Shown: in pieces, positions 16,644 to 25,295 of the stretch
Layout of the letters: every line of letters begins with the position of its first letter
How positions within the stretch are numbered: position 1 is the first letter of the stretch
Made by a program: the position numbers and the translations under genes
The notes under the pieces: generated by a model
What the model was told of the DNA's origin: nothing
Seen by the model: only the letters and a program-made list of their open reading frames with translations
Database searches by the model: none
Assembly: GCA_001689445.1 (NCBI GenBank)
Contig: LUJN01000040.1
Span: 19,999 to 83,998, forward strand
Direction: 5' to 3'
Source: Bacteroidales bacterium M3
Lineage (GTDB): Bacteria; Bacteroidota; Bacteroidia; Bacteroidales; Muribaculaceae
Length of the DNA stretch: 64,000 bases

Positions 16644-17204
16644 ATGAACTCAAAAGGAAATATTCTCACAAGCACGCTGCTCCTGTTTGTCGGCGTGGCA
16701 TTGATAGCCCTCTACAACCGCGTGGAGCTATTCTCATGGATTGTAATAGCGATAGGCATACTCTTTATTCTGCCGAGCCTCTACAACCTCATCGTACTCA
16801 TCATAAGCAAGCGCGACAAGGAACGCACGGCACGCACCCCCGGGATAGTGTCGAGCATCGGCGGCCTGTGCCTCGGCATCTGTATGCTCGTCGATCCCGC
16901 CATATTTGTCGGCATCCTCGTCTACCTGTTTGCCGCGCTGCTCGTTGTCGGCGGCATCAGCCAGATTGCCCTCATCGCCTATGGCACGGCACCGCTGCGT
17001 GCCCCATGGTGGATGTATATCGTCCCTGTGATAATCACGGGCTTGGGCGTGTGGATGCTCTGCTCCAACATCATCGCCATACAGTCGACCGTGGTGCTAA
17101 TCACAGGCATAGCCTTTGTCATCACGGCCATAAACTCGATATTGGTCTATGTCGGCGCCCGCTCGGTCACCAACAGTCACACCGACATCACTATACAATC
17201 CTAA
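16644..17204 (+). CDS. DUF308 (HdeD-like) six-helix membrane protein
   Basis: The 186-residue protein has about six hydrophobic segments, for example ILTSTLLLFVGVALIALY and VILITGIAFVITAINSIL-like helices, arranged as repeated pairs, as in DUF308/HdeD proteins. Family members sit in the inner membrane; HdeD is linked to acid resistance in E. coli, but function in Bacteroidetes is unknown. It follows hepT by 48 bases and may or may not share its transcript. Confidence 0.8.
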   Translation: MNSKGNILTSTLLLFVGVALIALYNRVELFSWIVIAIGILFILPSLYNLIVLIISKRDKERTARTPGIVSSIGGLCLGICMLVDPAIFVGILVYLFAALLVVGGISQIALIAYGTAPLRAPWWMYIVPVIITGLGVWMLCSNIIAIQSTVVLITGIAFVITAINSILVYVGARSVTNSHTDITIQS

Positions 17205-17221
17205 AATTTCAACCCGTTGAT

Positions 17222-17401
17222 GTGTCAAAATTAGGTGCACGGAATTTATCCTCTCCGAGGAAAAGCTTTTAGCTTGATTTTGTTGCCCCACACAACGCAG
17301 AAGCGAGGAAATCTGACGATTTGCCTCGCTTTTTACTTAGTGTGGGGTTAACTTAAATCAAAGTCTTCGACTTATCTTTGGCCCTGGTGCAATTTTGACA
17401 C
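17222..17401. mobile_element. MITE-like long imperfect palindrome
   Basis: The 180-base segment begins GTGTCAAAATT and ends with the exact complement AATTTTGACAC. The two halves stay alignable inward: GGTGCA/TGGTGCA, ATTTATC/TTATCTTT, GATTTTGTTGCCCCACAC against AGTGTGGGGTTAACTTAAATC, then AGCGAGG/CCTCGCT at the centre. No coding capacity and no clear target duplication is seen. It looks like a non-autonomous terminal-inverted-repeat element or a degenerate insertion-sequence end pair. It sits between two convergent genes. Confidence 0.6.
17302..17335 (+). terminator. Central hairpin of the palindrome, terminator-like
   Basis: AGCGAGGAAATC and GATTTGCCTCGCT pair with one bulge around a TGAC loop and are followed by TTTT. 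On the plus strand this would end the DUF308 transcript. Confidence 0.6.
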
Positions 17402-17420
17402 GGCCCCATTACTGTGGAGT

Positions 17421-18071
17421 CTACAGGCCGAAACGCTTCCTGACGTACTCGACCACAATGTCGGCGATGTCGTCCATCGGGAGAAGCGACGAATTGAATG
17501 TCAGGTCATAGCTCGCGGCGTCACCCCAGGTCTTGTCGGTGTAGAAGTTGTAGTAGTTGGCACGCAACTTGTTTACCTTCTCGGCCATGGCTCGTGCCTG
17601 CTCGGCAGTAGGCTTGTCGCCGCGCTTCATTATTCGCGCCACACGGTCCTCCATCGAGGCGTGGACAAAAAGGTTGACACAGCGGGGATGATTCCTCAAC
17701 ACATAGTCGGCACTGCGCCCGACTATCACGCATGAATCCTTGGCGGCAAGCGATGTTATGAAATCACTCTGTGCCTTGTAGATGCTATCGTCGGATATGG
17801 AAGTGGAGCCGGAGTAGCACGGCACGGGATTGTAGCCGAAACTGAACGAGAACAGCCCGCTGAGGAACGACGGGGCTTTCTCATCGGCTCGCTCAAAGAA
17901 CTCGGCATTGACACCGGATTGGCGTGCCGCCTCGGCCAACAGCTTCTTGTCATAGAATCCTATACCGAGTTTTGACGCGAGCAGACGCCCGAGTTCGCGG
18001 CCTCCGCTGCCAAATTGCCGTCCTATCGTTATGACAAAATTCCTGTCGTTGGCTTTCCCTTCCATAAACAT
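17421..18071 (-). CDS. Cytidylate kinase-like family protein
   Basis: The 216-residue P-loop protein has ITIGRQFGSGGRELGRLL near the N-terminus, a glycine-rich loop typical of the cytidylate-kinase-like family (PF13189). It also has VIVGRSADYVLRN and VNLFVHASMEDRVARIMKR core strands. Members are predicted nucleotide kinases distinct from canonical Cmk, and the substrate is unproven. The start may be the ATG at 18071 or at 18065. It follows gldN by 14 bases and is the last gene of the T9SS operon here. Confidence 0.88.
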   Translation of the reverse strand: MFMEGKANDRNFVITIGRQFGSGGRELGRLLASKLGIGFYDKKLLAEAARQSGVNAEFFERADEKAPSFLSGLFSFSFGYNPVPCYSGSTSISDDSIYKAQSDFITSLAAKDSCVIVGRSADYVLRNHPRCVNLFVHASMEDRVARIMKRGDKPTAEQARAMAEKVNKLRANYYNFYTDKTWGDAASYDLTFNSSLLPMDDIADIVVEYVRKRFGL

Positions 18072-18085
18072 GAGATTTTGGAGGA

Positions 18086-19219
18086 CTACTTCTTGCGGCG
18101 ACGCACCGAGCGGGCGGCGTTGCTACTGCTGCTCTCCTTGATTTTTGACTCCTTGACCTGCGACTTCTTTGGCTTACTTTTCTTTGTAGCACGCTTGGTC
18201 GAGCGGCCGCTGCTCTTCTTGACGGCCGCCTCGTCGCGCGACGCTATCATCGTGGAGTCGCCGGCGGCAAGTGCCTCGGCCTGCTCGCGCGCCTCACGTG
18301 CCGCGATAATCTCCTCGCGGGTGGGCACCCACATCTTCTTCTCAAACGTAGTCAGACGCGTCTGTATGCTGTCCTGTGCCCGCTTGCGGTCATCGGGGTC
18401 GGGATAGAGCTGCATCATCGACTTGTTACGCAGATTGCGTGTCTTGTAGATATCCCCCTCGTACATGGCGAGCTGGAAGAAGTCGTCATAGGTGTACTTG
18501 GCGAGGTTGTTGTCGTCATCGACAAATATATATTGCTGGGCGAGATAGGGACGCAGGGCGTCAAACTTGATCCAGAACATCGGGTATTTCACCGCCTCGC
18601 CGCCAAAGTCGCCCGAGCGGTGAAGCACGGGGCATATCGCCTCGACGCGGGTCTTCATGCGGTTGCTGCGCGAGTCCATCTCCCAGCGTTCAAGAATGTA
18701 GTAGCTCAACACCTCATTGGCGGGCACGTCGCTCTCCTCTATGGTGAACTTGGGATTTTTCTCGGTCGAGCCTTTGGCATCGGTGTAAAGCACGTGGAAA
18801 CGGTCGAGCATGTCGCGCACCTTTATGCGGTATTCGTCGGTGAACACCTCGCGACCGTCGAGATACTCGTAAGCCGGCACCTCATTGTTGGCAAGCAGGC
18901 GCATGATGATGCGGAACAGGCTCAATCCCCCCTCGGTAGGCTCCTCGGGAAAATAGAGCGGGGCATTTTTCACATCGTTGAGGTCAAGCTCGCGGTAGAT
19001 GACACGCATCCACGACAGGTCGGCGTCGCTCTTGGGCGACTCCTCGTAGAACTGCTGCATACGCTGCGTCACACCCGCCTCCGACTGCTTGGACTTGTTG
19101 CGGTCATCGGCCCCACGGCGACGCACGACGCTGCTCGACGAGGAATCCTGGGCCATCGCCGACATCATCGTGCCTCCGGCCACAAGTGCCAACAGAATAT
19201 ATCTTCTCAATGATTTCAT
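18086..19219 (-). CDS. gldN: T9SS periplasmic ring protein GldN/PorN
   Basis: GldN forms, with GldK, the periplasmic ring that couples the GldLM motor to the T9SS outer-membrane parts. The 377-residue protein has a signal peptide (LLALVAGGTMMSAMAQ) and the GldN core (SWMRVIYRELDLNDVKNAPLYFP near residue 70; VLSYYILERWEMD near 170; MYEGDIYKTRNLRNKSMM). The last 60 or so residues are a long Lys/Ser/Arg-rich tail beyond the conserved core. It is separated from gldM by 74 bases containing a TTCACAGT repeat. Confidence 0.94.
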   Translation of the reverse strand: MKSLRRYILLALVAGGTMMSAMAQDSSSSSVVRRRGADDRNKSKQSEAGVTQRMQQFYEESPKSDADLSWMRVIYRELDLNDVKNAPLYFPEEPTEGGLSLFRIIMRLLANNEVPAYEYLDGREVFTDEYRIKVRDMLDRFHVLYTDAKGSTEKNPKFTIEESDVPANEVLSYYILERWEMDSRSNRMKTRVEAICPVLHRSGDFGGEAVKYPMFWIKFDALRPYLAQQYIFVDDDNNLAKYTYDDFFQLAMYEGDIYKTRNLRNKSMMQLYPDPDDRKRAQDSIQTRLTTFEKKMWVPTREEIIAAREAREQAEALAAGDSTMIASRDEAAVKKSSGRSTKRATKKSKPKKSQVKESKIKESSSSNAARSVRRRKK

Positions 19220-19293
19220 ATATCGTTATATTTCCTTTTTATCAATATCTATCAAACTGTGAACTTTGCACTTTGAATTGTGGACTGTGAACG

Positions 19294-20859
19294 TCAGTTC
19301 ACGATGACTTCCATCGCCGGCAACTCGCGCTCGATGCCGTCGGGACCCACAGCCTTGACGCGGGTGATGTAGAACCGCTTGCCGCGCGACAGGCGTCGGA
19401 ACGAGTCCTTCTGACGCTGGGAGAAATTAGGTCCGTTGGAAACCTCGGGGATGGCGTTGCCCATCGAGTCAAAGAACGTGGTCTCGAAACTCAACACGTG
19501 ATACTTCACGTTGAGCAAGTCATCGTCAATCGCAGCCTCGATACCCGGTGCAGCGAGCAACAGGGTCTTGGCAAACGGCTTCTGCCCCTTGTAACGCTCG
19601 GGATTGCCCTTGGCGTCATTGTAGGCGATGTAGGGAGTCGGGTCGGGCAACTTGCGCACGCGGAATGAGGTCGTAGCGACCGTCTGCGGGCGACCGTCTA
19701 CATTGGCGGTCACCGTCACGACAGCCTCCGAGCCTACCTTTGTAGGATGAGCAAGCCATGTGTCGCCGTTGCGGGTGAGCGTGCCGTTGGTCATAGTCGC
19801 GCTGACACCCGACATCGGGACGCCCGGCACAGAGATGCTCAACGGATTGTCGATACCGGCATAAAGCACATTCATCATCGTGGCGCTCACGGTGGCGGTA
19901 GGCTCGATGACAGTGTAGCTCGACGAGAAGTCGTGGCGCGTCACCGTCCCGTCGCCGTGGGGCACCTCAAGATACCCCTTGTAGTCAAACGTACCGGTCT
20001 GCCCCGTCACAAGCTCATACAGCCCGTGCTCGTTGGCGAGCTGCTTGCCGTTCACATAGATGAGCGGACGCTGGGTGGTGTCGATGGCGGCAAGCACGAT
20101 GTTTGCCGAGTATTTGCTGCCGCGCATCACGTTGCGCGACTGCGGTATCACAAACGCGTTCAGCTGGTTGACACGCACGTCGCCAAGGTCTACATTGGTC
20201 AGCAGCGTGGTGAGGGCCTCACCTTCGGCATATCGCACGTCGTTCTGCAACTTGGTGAGCAGCGTCACGGCAGCCACAACAGGCATGTTGTCAAACATAG
20301 ACTCCTCCCATGTGGACTTGCCGATAGTGCCCTTCTTGTGCTGCGGGGTGGTGGAGAGCGCCTTTGATATGATGGCGCGCTTCACCGAGTCAGTCATTAT
20401 GGCGTTGACATATTCACGATATTGTTCGACATTTTGACGCAGACGGCGACCGTTGGCGTTTCCCGGCGCAAGCATCACCACTCCGGCGGCCTCAAGGTCA
20501 TCCTTATGGAGGATATCGTCGGGGTTGCCATCCGAGCCGTCAGCCTTGATGACTATCGCGGTCTTCAGGGAGTCGATAAGGTTGTACAGCCCGTCGGTGA
20601 CACGGCGCACCTCGACGGCCTTGTCATACCACACGCCCCCCTTCTCGGGGTTCTGCTCCTTAAACGCCTCAAGCCTGGCAAACAGGGCCTCGTTGCGCTG
20701 CGACACGTTGTCGTTGGAGCGCGACAGGCCGTCCTCAACCTGCGTGAAGCCGTTGAGCACGTCGCTTGACACGTTGAGGGCCAGCATTGCCGTCAGGACG
20801 ATATACATGAGGTTTATCATCTTCTGACGCGGTGTGAGCCTTGTACTGTTAGATCCCAT
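19294..20859 (-). CDS. gldM: T9SS motor stator/rotor protein GldM/PorM
   Basis: GldM is the inner-membrane-anchored periplasmic shaft of the proton-driven T9SS motor. The 521-residue protein starts with the conserved RLTPRQKMINLMYIVLTAML membrane helix (about 8-30) carrying the segment that contacts GldL, followed by a long periplasmic part with several beta domains. It is usual in length for the family. The 113-base gap upstream, after gldL, is filled by TGCATAAT repeats. Confidence 0.95.
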   Translation of the reverse strand: MGSNSTRLTPRQKMINLMYIVLTAMLALNVSSDVLNGFTQVEDGLSRSNDNVSQRNEALFARLEAFKEQNPEKGGVWYDKAVEVRRVTDGLYNLIDSLKTAIVIKADGSDGNPDDILHKDDLEAAGVVMLAPGNANGRRLRQNVEQYREYVNAIMTDSVKRAIISKALSTTPQHKKGTIGKSTWEESMFDNMPVVAAVTLLTKLQNDVRYAEGEALTTLLTNVDLGDVRVNQLNAFVIPQSRNVMRGSKYSANIVLAAIDTTQRPLIYVNGKQLANEHGLYELVTGQTGTFDYKGYLEVPHGDGTVTRHDFSSSYTVIEPTATVSATMMNVLYAGIDNPLSISVPGVPMSGVSATMTNGTLTRNGDTWLAHPTKVGSEAVVTVTANVDGRPQTVATTSFRVRKLPDPTPYIAYNDAKGNPERYKGQKPFAKTLLLAAPGIEAAIDDDLLNVKYHVLSFETTFFDSMGNAIPEVSNGPNFSQRQKDSFRRLSRGKRFYITRVKAVGPDGIERELPAMEVIVN

Positions 20860-20875
20860 TTAGTTCAATTTTAAT

Positions 20876-20985
20876 GCATAATTCGTTTTTCAATGCATAA
20901 TTCTTAATGCATAATGCATAATTAATAGATTCGTCTATAGCTCATTATGCATTGTGCATTGTGCATTATGCATTATGAATTATCG
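20876..20985. repeat. TGCATAAT-rich inverted repeat inside the T9SS operon
   Basis: The gap between gldL and gldM contains at least eight copies of ATGCATAAT/ATTATGCAT or the variant ATTGTGCAT, arranged as a left cluster and an inverted right cluster around GATTCGTCTATAG. The right arm runs into the last codons of gldL. Read as RNA it would form a long A/U-rich hairpin between the two cistrons. A related cluster is at 35667-35822. Confidence 0.75.
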
Positions 20986-21932
20986 GAAGGTGTTTCAGGC
21001 ATCGGGGGGACTACAGGACGGTACATGTTGACTGTCATGGCCGTTATCATCTTCTCGTAGACAGAGTTGAGCTGCTGCATGTAGCGCGCCATCTTCTCAG
21101 TCTCCTCACAGTAGCGTGCGCTCTGTGCCGACGACTTCTCGTACATGTCGCGTATATCCTTTATGCCACGGTTGACGCGGTCGATGGAGTCGAGCTGCGA
21201 CGACACGCTCTTGAGCTGTATCTCGTAGATAGTGTTCAGGCCGCCGATGTTGCGGTTGAGGTCCTGCATCTGCTCCACATATCCGCTTGAGCTGCGGGTG
21301 ATGTTCTCCGAGTTTTCGGTGATGGCACGGTATGACTCAAGCAGCACGTCCGACACCTTGTTGAGAGCCTGAGTGGTGTCGCGCAGGTGCTGCATCTCCT
21401 CCGAGATAGCGGCCATCTCCGACAGATATTGCTGGGTGGCGGTCGTCAACTCGGCCATGCGCGAGAGCTGGTCGCTCGCGGCGGCCATCTTGGCGATGCT
21501 CTCCGACAGCGACAGGGTGTCGGCCTCGCTGAGGTTGATGCCTTGCGGGATGCCGGCGGCATGGCGAGCCTGCTCGCCGCTGACAGCGTGTCCTCCGGCA
21601 GCAGAGCCTGTGCCACCGCCAATCACGATGCCGCCACCGCCGTTGAAGTCGGGACGGTCCTCGGGGTCCTTGGACGACAGGACGGGGAACACCTCCTCCC
21701 AGTTGTAGGACTTGGGGGGACGGTCAAAGGCGGTGAGGATAAACATCAGCACCTCCGTGCCCATACCGATGGAGAGCAGCATGTTGCCGCCGGGGAGGTG
21801 AAGTATCTTGAACAGCGCACCCCAGATGACGATGGCGGCGCCTATACTGTAGGCGAAGTTGAAGAAGCGTTGCCCGTTCTCGCCCGAGAGAAAACGCTCG
21901 ATGCTGTTTTTATATCTTTTGATTTTTCCCAT
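20973..21932 (-). CDS. gldL: T9SS motor membrane protein GldL/PorL
   Basis: GldL forms the inner-membrane pentamer that conducts protons and turns GldM. The 319-residue protein has two membrane helices (about 24-44 and 50-68), with the functionally important glutamate region GMGTEVLMFILTAFD in the second. A long cytosolic coiled-coil tail follows (about 130-300). Length and order (K-L-M-N) are typical. Confidence 0.95.
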   Translation of the reverse strand: MGKIKRYKNSIERFLSGENGQRFFNFAYSIGAAIVIWGALFKILHLPGGNMLLSIGMGTEVLMFILTAFDRPPKSYNWEEVFPVLSSKDPEDRPDFNGGGGIVIGGGTGSAAGGHAVSGEQARHAAGIPQGINLSEADTLSLSESIAKMAAASDQLSRMAELTTATQQYLSEMAAISEEMQHLRDTTQALNKVSDVLLESYRAITENSENITRSSSGYVEQMQDLNRNIGGLNTIYEIQLKSVSSQLDSIDRVNRGIKDIRDMYEKSSAQSARYCEETEKMARYMQQLNSVYEKMITAMTVNMYRPVVPPMPETPSDNS

Positions 21933-21980
21933 TGCAGTGTCTTAATGGTCGGTTGATATATTGTCTGAGTGATTGCTGTG

Positions 21981-23426
21981 TTACTTTTTCTTGCCTCCCG
22001 TGCCGCGTGCAAACCCTATCTGGGTGCGCACACAACGGAATCCGATGTAGGAACGTTGCTCGTTCTGATACTCCCACATGCGTATGTCGCTGCGTATGTT
22101 GTGGGCGACATCCTTCCACGAGCCGCCGCGCACAATCTTACGCTTCATGCGGTAGGGGTCCTCCTTGGCCGCGTTGTAGCGGTATTCGGGATTGAGGTCG
22201 TTGGTGAGCTTACCGACGCTCTCGGTGTAGGCCGTCGAGGTCCACTCGCTGACATTACCCGCCATATCGTACAGTCCGAAGTCGTTAGGCGAATAGGTGC
22301 CCACGCGCGATGTTATTATGTGGCCGTCGCGCACATAGTTGCCCTCGGCCGGCTTGAAGTTGGCATAGAAGCACCCCTTGTCCTCGCTCAGAGGCAGGTC
22401 ACCCTCCCAGGGATACTTGTTCTCCTTGACGCCGGCACGGGCCGCATACTCCCACTCGGCCTCGGTCGGGAGGCGGTAAGGCTCCACGTAGACACCCTCC
22501 TTGCCGAGCGAGCGACGCAGATAATCGGTGCGCCAGTTGGCAAAGGCGTTGGCCTGGTCCCAGCTGACACCGACAACTGGATAGTCGCTGTAGCCGCCGT
22601 GGGAGAAGTACATGCGCACGTAAGGCTCATTATATGCGTTCTCGAAGTCGTTGATCCACGCCGTCGTGTCGGGGTAGACGTTGACTATGTAGGTGTTGAG
22701 GAAGTCGTAGTCGCCCGTGAGGCCACGTGTGATGGTCTCGCGGATTATCTCCCCCTCGTCGTTGATGTAGGCGGTATCCTTGGAGATGACAGGAATATCT
22801 GTGGGCACGGGGCGATCGGTATTGTACTCGCGACGTGCGGGATTGAGACGGTTTTTGCGCTTGGCGGCCTCGGTGTGGTTGAATATCTCGTAGCGGTAAT
22901 TCAGCTGCTCGGGGTCAAGCTCTCGTGCGCCCGTGATGGGATTGGTGCGGTATACACTCTCGATGGCGCGAGCCTCGTCCTCGTTGGGGTTGCGCCAGGG
23001 TATCGCCTTGTTCCAGTTGAGATACGGTTTCACGGGATTACCCTCGCGGTCCTCCTCTATCTTGAAGTCCTCGTTGCCTCCGTAGGCAGGGTCGGCAAGA
23101 CGCTCGCGGATAATGGAATCACGCACCCAGAAAACAAACTGCTTGTATTTTGAGTTGGTTATCTCCGTCTCGTCCATCCAGAATCCGTCGACCGACACGC
23201 CACGGGCATCGGCACGCAGGTTCCAGAGGCTGTCGGCCTCCTGCGGGCCGACCTCCATAGAGCCACGGCTCACGAGCACCATGCCATAGGGAGTAGGCTC
23301 GGCCCACGATGTGCCGCCGACGCCGGTGACCTCGCCGCCGGCACCGCCACCCTTGCTCGACATGGCGCACGATGATATCATCGCCGCCGCAAAGATTGGG
23401 AGAATATAAGTTGCTGTTTTTTTCAT
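21981..23426 (-). CDS. gldK: T9SS lipoprotein GldK/PorK (FGE-sulfatase fold)
   Basis: This outer-membrane lipoprotein forms the T9SS ring with GldN. The 481-residue protein has lipobox MISSC (Cys20) and a formylglycine-generating-enzyme-like domain, seen in FWMDETEITNSKYKQFVFW near residue 75, RLPTEAEWEYAARAG near residue 320, and GNVSEWTSTA with RGGSWKD near the end. In GldK this fold is structural rather than catalytic. Its start is only two bases after porP, so translation is probably coupled. Confidence 0.95.
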   Translation of the reverse strand: MKKTATYILPIFAAAMISSCAMSSKGGGAGGEVTGVGGTSWAEPTPYGMVLVSRGSMEVGPQEADSLWNLRADARGVSVDGFWMDETEITNSKYKQFVFWVRDSIIRERLADPAYGGNEDFKIEEDREGNPVKPYLNWNKAIPWRNPNEDEARAIESVYRTNPITGARELDPEQLNYRYEIFNHTEAAKRKNRLNPARREYNTDRPVPTDIPVISKDTAYINDEGEIIRETITRGLTGDYDFLNTYIVNVYPDTTAWINDFENAYNEPYVRMYFSHGGYSDYPVVGVSWDQANAFANWRTDYLRRSLGKEGVYVEPYRLPTEAEWEYAARAGVKENKYPWEGDLPLSEDKGCFYANFKPAEGNYVRDGHIITSRVGTYSPNDFGLYDMAGNVSEWTSTAYTESVGKLTNDLNPEYRYNAAKEDPYRMKRKIVRGGSWKDVAHNIRSDIRMWEYQNEQRSYIGFRCVRTQIGFARGTGGKKK

Positions 23427-23428
23427 AA

Positions 23429-24412
23429 TTACATTATGCGTATGCTCTTGTGTTTGTTTTTGTTTTTTTCCGAGAAGTCCAGCTTGAGACTGTACCCGGC
23501 AAATATTTCATGGCTCCCGCTGCTTGCCTTTGAGATGGCCGAGAGCGGATAATCATAGCTGTAGCCGAGGAAAAATCCCTTGAATTCGGCGCTCAACATT
23601 GCCGAAACGGCATCATTGAGACGGTAGCCGACACCTGCCGTGAGAAACTTGTTGTACCTCACACGGCCGGTAATCTCGGCCTGGGTGAACGTGAAGTCGC
23701 TCTTGACAAGCACCGATGGCTGTATCTCAAATAACGTGTTTTTTATCGGAATATTGCTGCCTCCCATAAAATATAGCACGCGCCCGGCCTTGAACTCATA
23801 GTTCTTGGCCTCGGAGCCGTCGGTGCTCATCGTTATGGTGGGGGATGTCAGGTGTGTGGCCGATATACCCGCCCAAAACCAGCGGTGGGTGTAGAACACG
23901 CCGGCGGCGATGTCAAACGCCGTGCCGCGTATGTCGGTCGTCGGGATAGCGTCATCGCTCCCCTGATGGTAGTCGTCATCGTCAGGCAACACAACCTCGC
24001 TCCCCTTGAACGACTCGTCGATAAGCCCCAGCTGCACACCGATAGTAAGCTGCCCTTTCCACAGTTTCAGCTTGTAGCCGGCCTGCACGCCCGCGCTCAT
24101 GTTCTTGTAGAGGCCCATGCTCTCCTGCTGCAGCACGAGACCGAGGCCAAAACGCTTGTTGAACAGCTTCAGCGGCATGTCGCCCGTGATAAGGAACGTT
24201 TTGGGGGCCTTGGGGATGCCTATCCATTGCAGGCGGCTGCCGGCGCGGATGCGCAGGTAGTCGTTGTTGCCTATAGCCGAGGGATTATAATAGTTGGGCA
24301 CCTCAAAATACTGGGTGAACTGCGCGTCGACCTGTGCCCGCAACGTCGCGGGCATGACGACAGCTACCGCCGCGAGCAGGATGGCTATGATATGTCGTGG
24401 GGATAAACTCAT
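23429..24412 (-). CDS. porP: T9SS membrane protein PorP/SprF family
   Basis: PorP/SprF proteins are outer-membrane beta-barrels linked to the T9SS and to the attachment of some cargos. The 327-residue protein has a signal peptide ending ATLRAQ, then the family's conserved QFTQYFEVPNYYNPSAIG stretch and amphipathic strands to the C-terminus (FAGYSLKLDF). It is the second gene of the operon, directly upstream of gldK, as in P. gingivalis. Confidence 0.94.
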   Translation of the reverse strand: MSLSPRHIIAILLAAVAVVMPATLRAQVDAQFTQYFEVPNYYNPSAIGNNDYLRIRAGSRLQWIGIPKAPKTFLITGDMPLKLFNKRFGLGLVLQQESMGLYKNMSAGVQAGYKLKLWKGQLTIGVQLGLIDESFKGSEVVLPDDDDYHQGSDDAIPTTDIRGTAFDIAAGVFYTHRWFWAGISATHLTSPTITMSTDGSEAKNYEFKAGRVLYFMGGSNIPIKNTLFEIQPSVLVKSDFTFTQAEITGRVRYNKFLTAGVGYRLNDAVSAMLSAEFKGFFLGYSYDYPLSAISKASSGSHEIFAGYSLKLDFSEKNKNKHKSIRIM

Positions 24413-24421
24413 GATACGGGG

Positions 24422-25150
24422 CTATTCAAAGTAGAACGATAAGACGACCATTTGGGTGGTAGCCTTCTTGACCGACTGGGTGAATTTCAGTTTTCCCGGA
24501 TCGTCCACGAGGTCGGGACGGTCATGCTGTATGACATCGGTAAGCCCGAAACAGAACTTTATCTCGGGGATAAGCTTAAAAAACGGCATGTAGAAGTCAC
24601 ATCCGAGACCCACCGTGAGATATAGGTCGGAGGTTTTGACCTTGAAGAAGTCGCTGCGCTTCTTGGAGACATCTATCGTCGGCATCACGCCTCCCACGAG
24701 ATAAGGGCGGCAGTTATGGTAACGCATGGCGGCAAACTTCAGGTCGAGCGGCAGCACGATAAGGTTTGACTTGATATTCTGCGACTCCTCGCCGCCGTTG
24801 GTGGTGTCCTTCATCTTTATCGGCCGGTTGCCGAAGTACATCCCCGGCGTGAAGCGCACGCTGAAATAGTCGTTGAGCCGCAGGCTCACAAGCCCGTTGA
24901 CGCAAAATCCCGGGGAAAATGAGGGCTGTTCGACAAACCATGTCTCGCCATTCTCGGTGACATACCCGTTGTTGGTAAACTGCATGTCCTGTGTGTGCAC
25001 CCCGATTGAAAACCCGAGATGCCAGCGGCGCATGTCGGCATACGGGCGGTTGAGCACCTTGTCGTTGCGCTGGGCTGCCGCGCCCAACGCCGAGACAAGC
25101 GCCACGCCCATCACAAGGATTAGAGTTGTCAGCCGTCGTAGGTTCATCAC
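24422..25150 (-). CDS. porT: PorT-family T9SS outer-membrane beta-barrel
   Basis: The 242-residue protein has a signal peptide (ALVSALGAAAQ) and PorT-like features: WHLGFSIGVHTQDM after the signal, a GFCVNGLVSLRLNDYFSVRF strand pair, and YLVGGVMPTIDVSKK in the middle. PorT is needed for T9SS function in P. gingivalis, where it is encoded away from porPKLMN. Here it heads the operon, nine bases before porP. Length matches the family. Either of two adjacent ATGs (25150, 25147) may be the start. Confidence 0.88.
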   Translation of the reverse strand: MMNLRRLTTLILVMGVALVSALGAAAQRNDKVLNRPYADMRRWHLGFSIGVHTQDMQFTNNGYVTENGETWFVEQPSFSPGFCVNGLVSLRLNDYFSVRFTPGMYFGNRPIKMKDTTNGGEESQNIKSNLIVLPLDLKFAAMRYHNCRPYLVGGVMPTIDVSKKRSDFFKVKTSDLYLTVGLGCDFYMPFFKLIPEIKFCFGLTDVIQHDRPDLVDDPGKLKFTQSVKKATTQMVVLSFYFE

Positions 25151-25295
25151 ATTCTTAACGCTCCCCCGCCCCGATTATTGCATTACGGCGCTCCCATTTT
25201 TGCCAACGGATACCATCCTAACATCGTTGAGTCATGAAACAGAACCATAAAAGGACTCGTCTCCTGCGAAGCCATCACCCAGCTGCCCACAAAAG

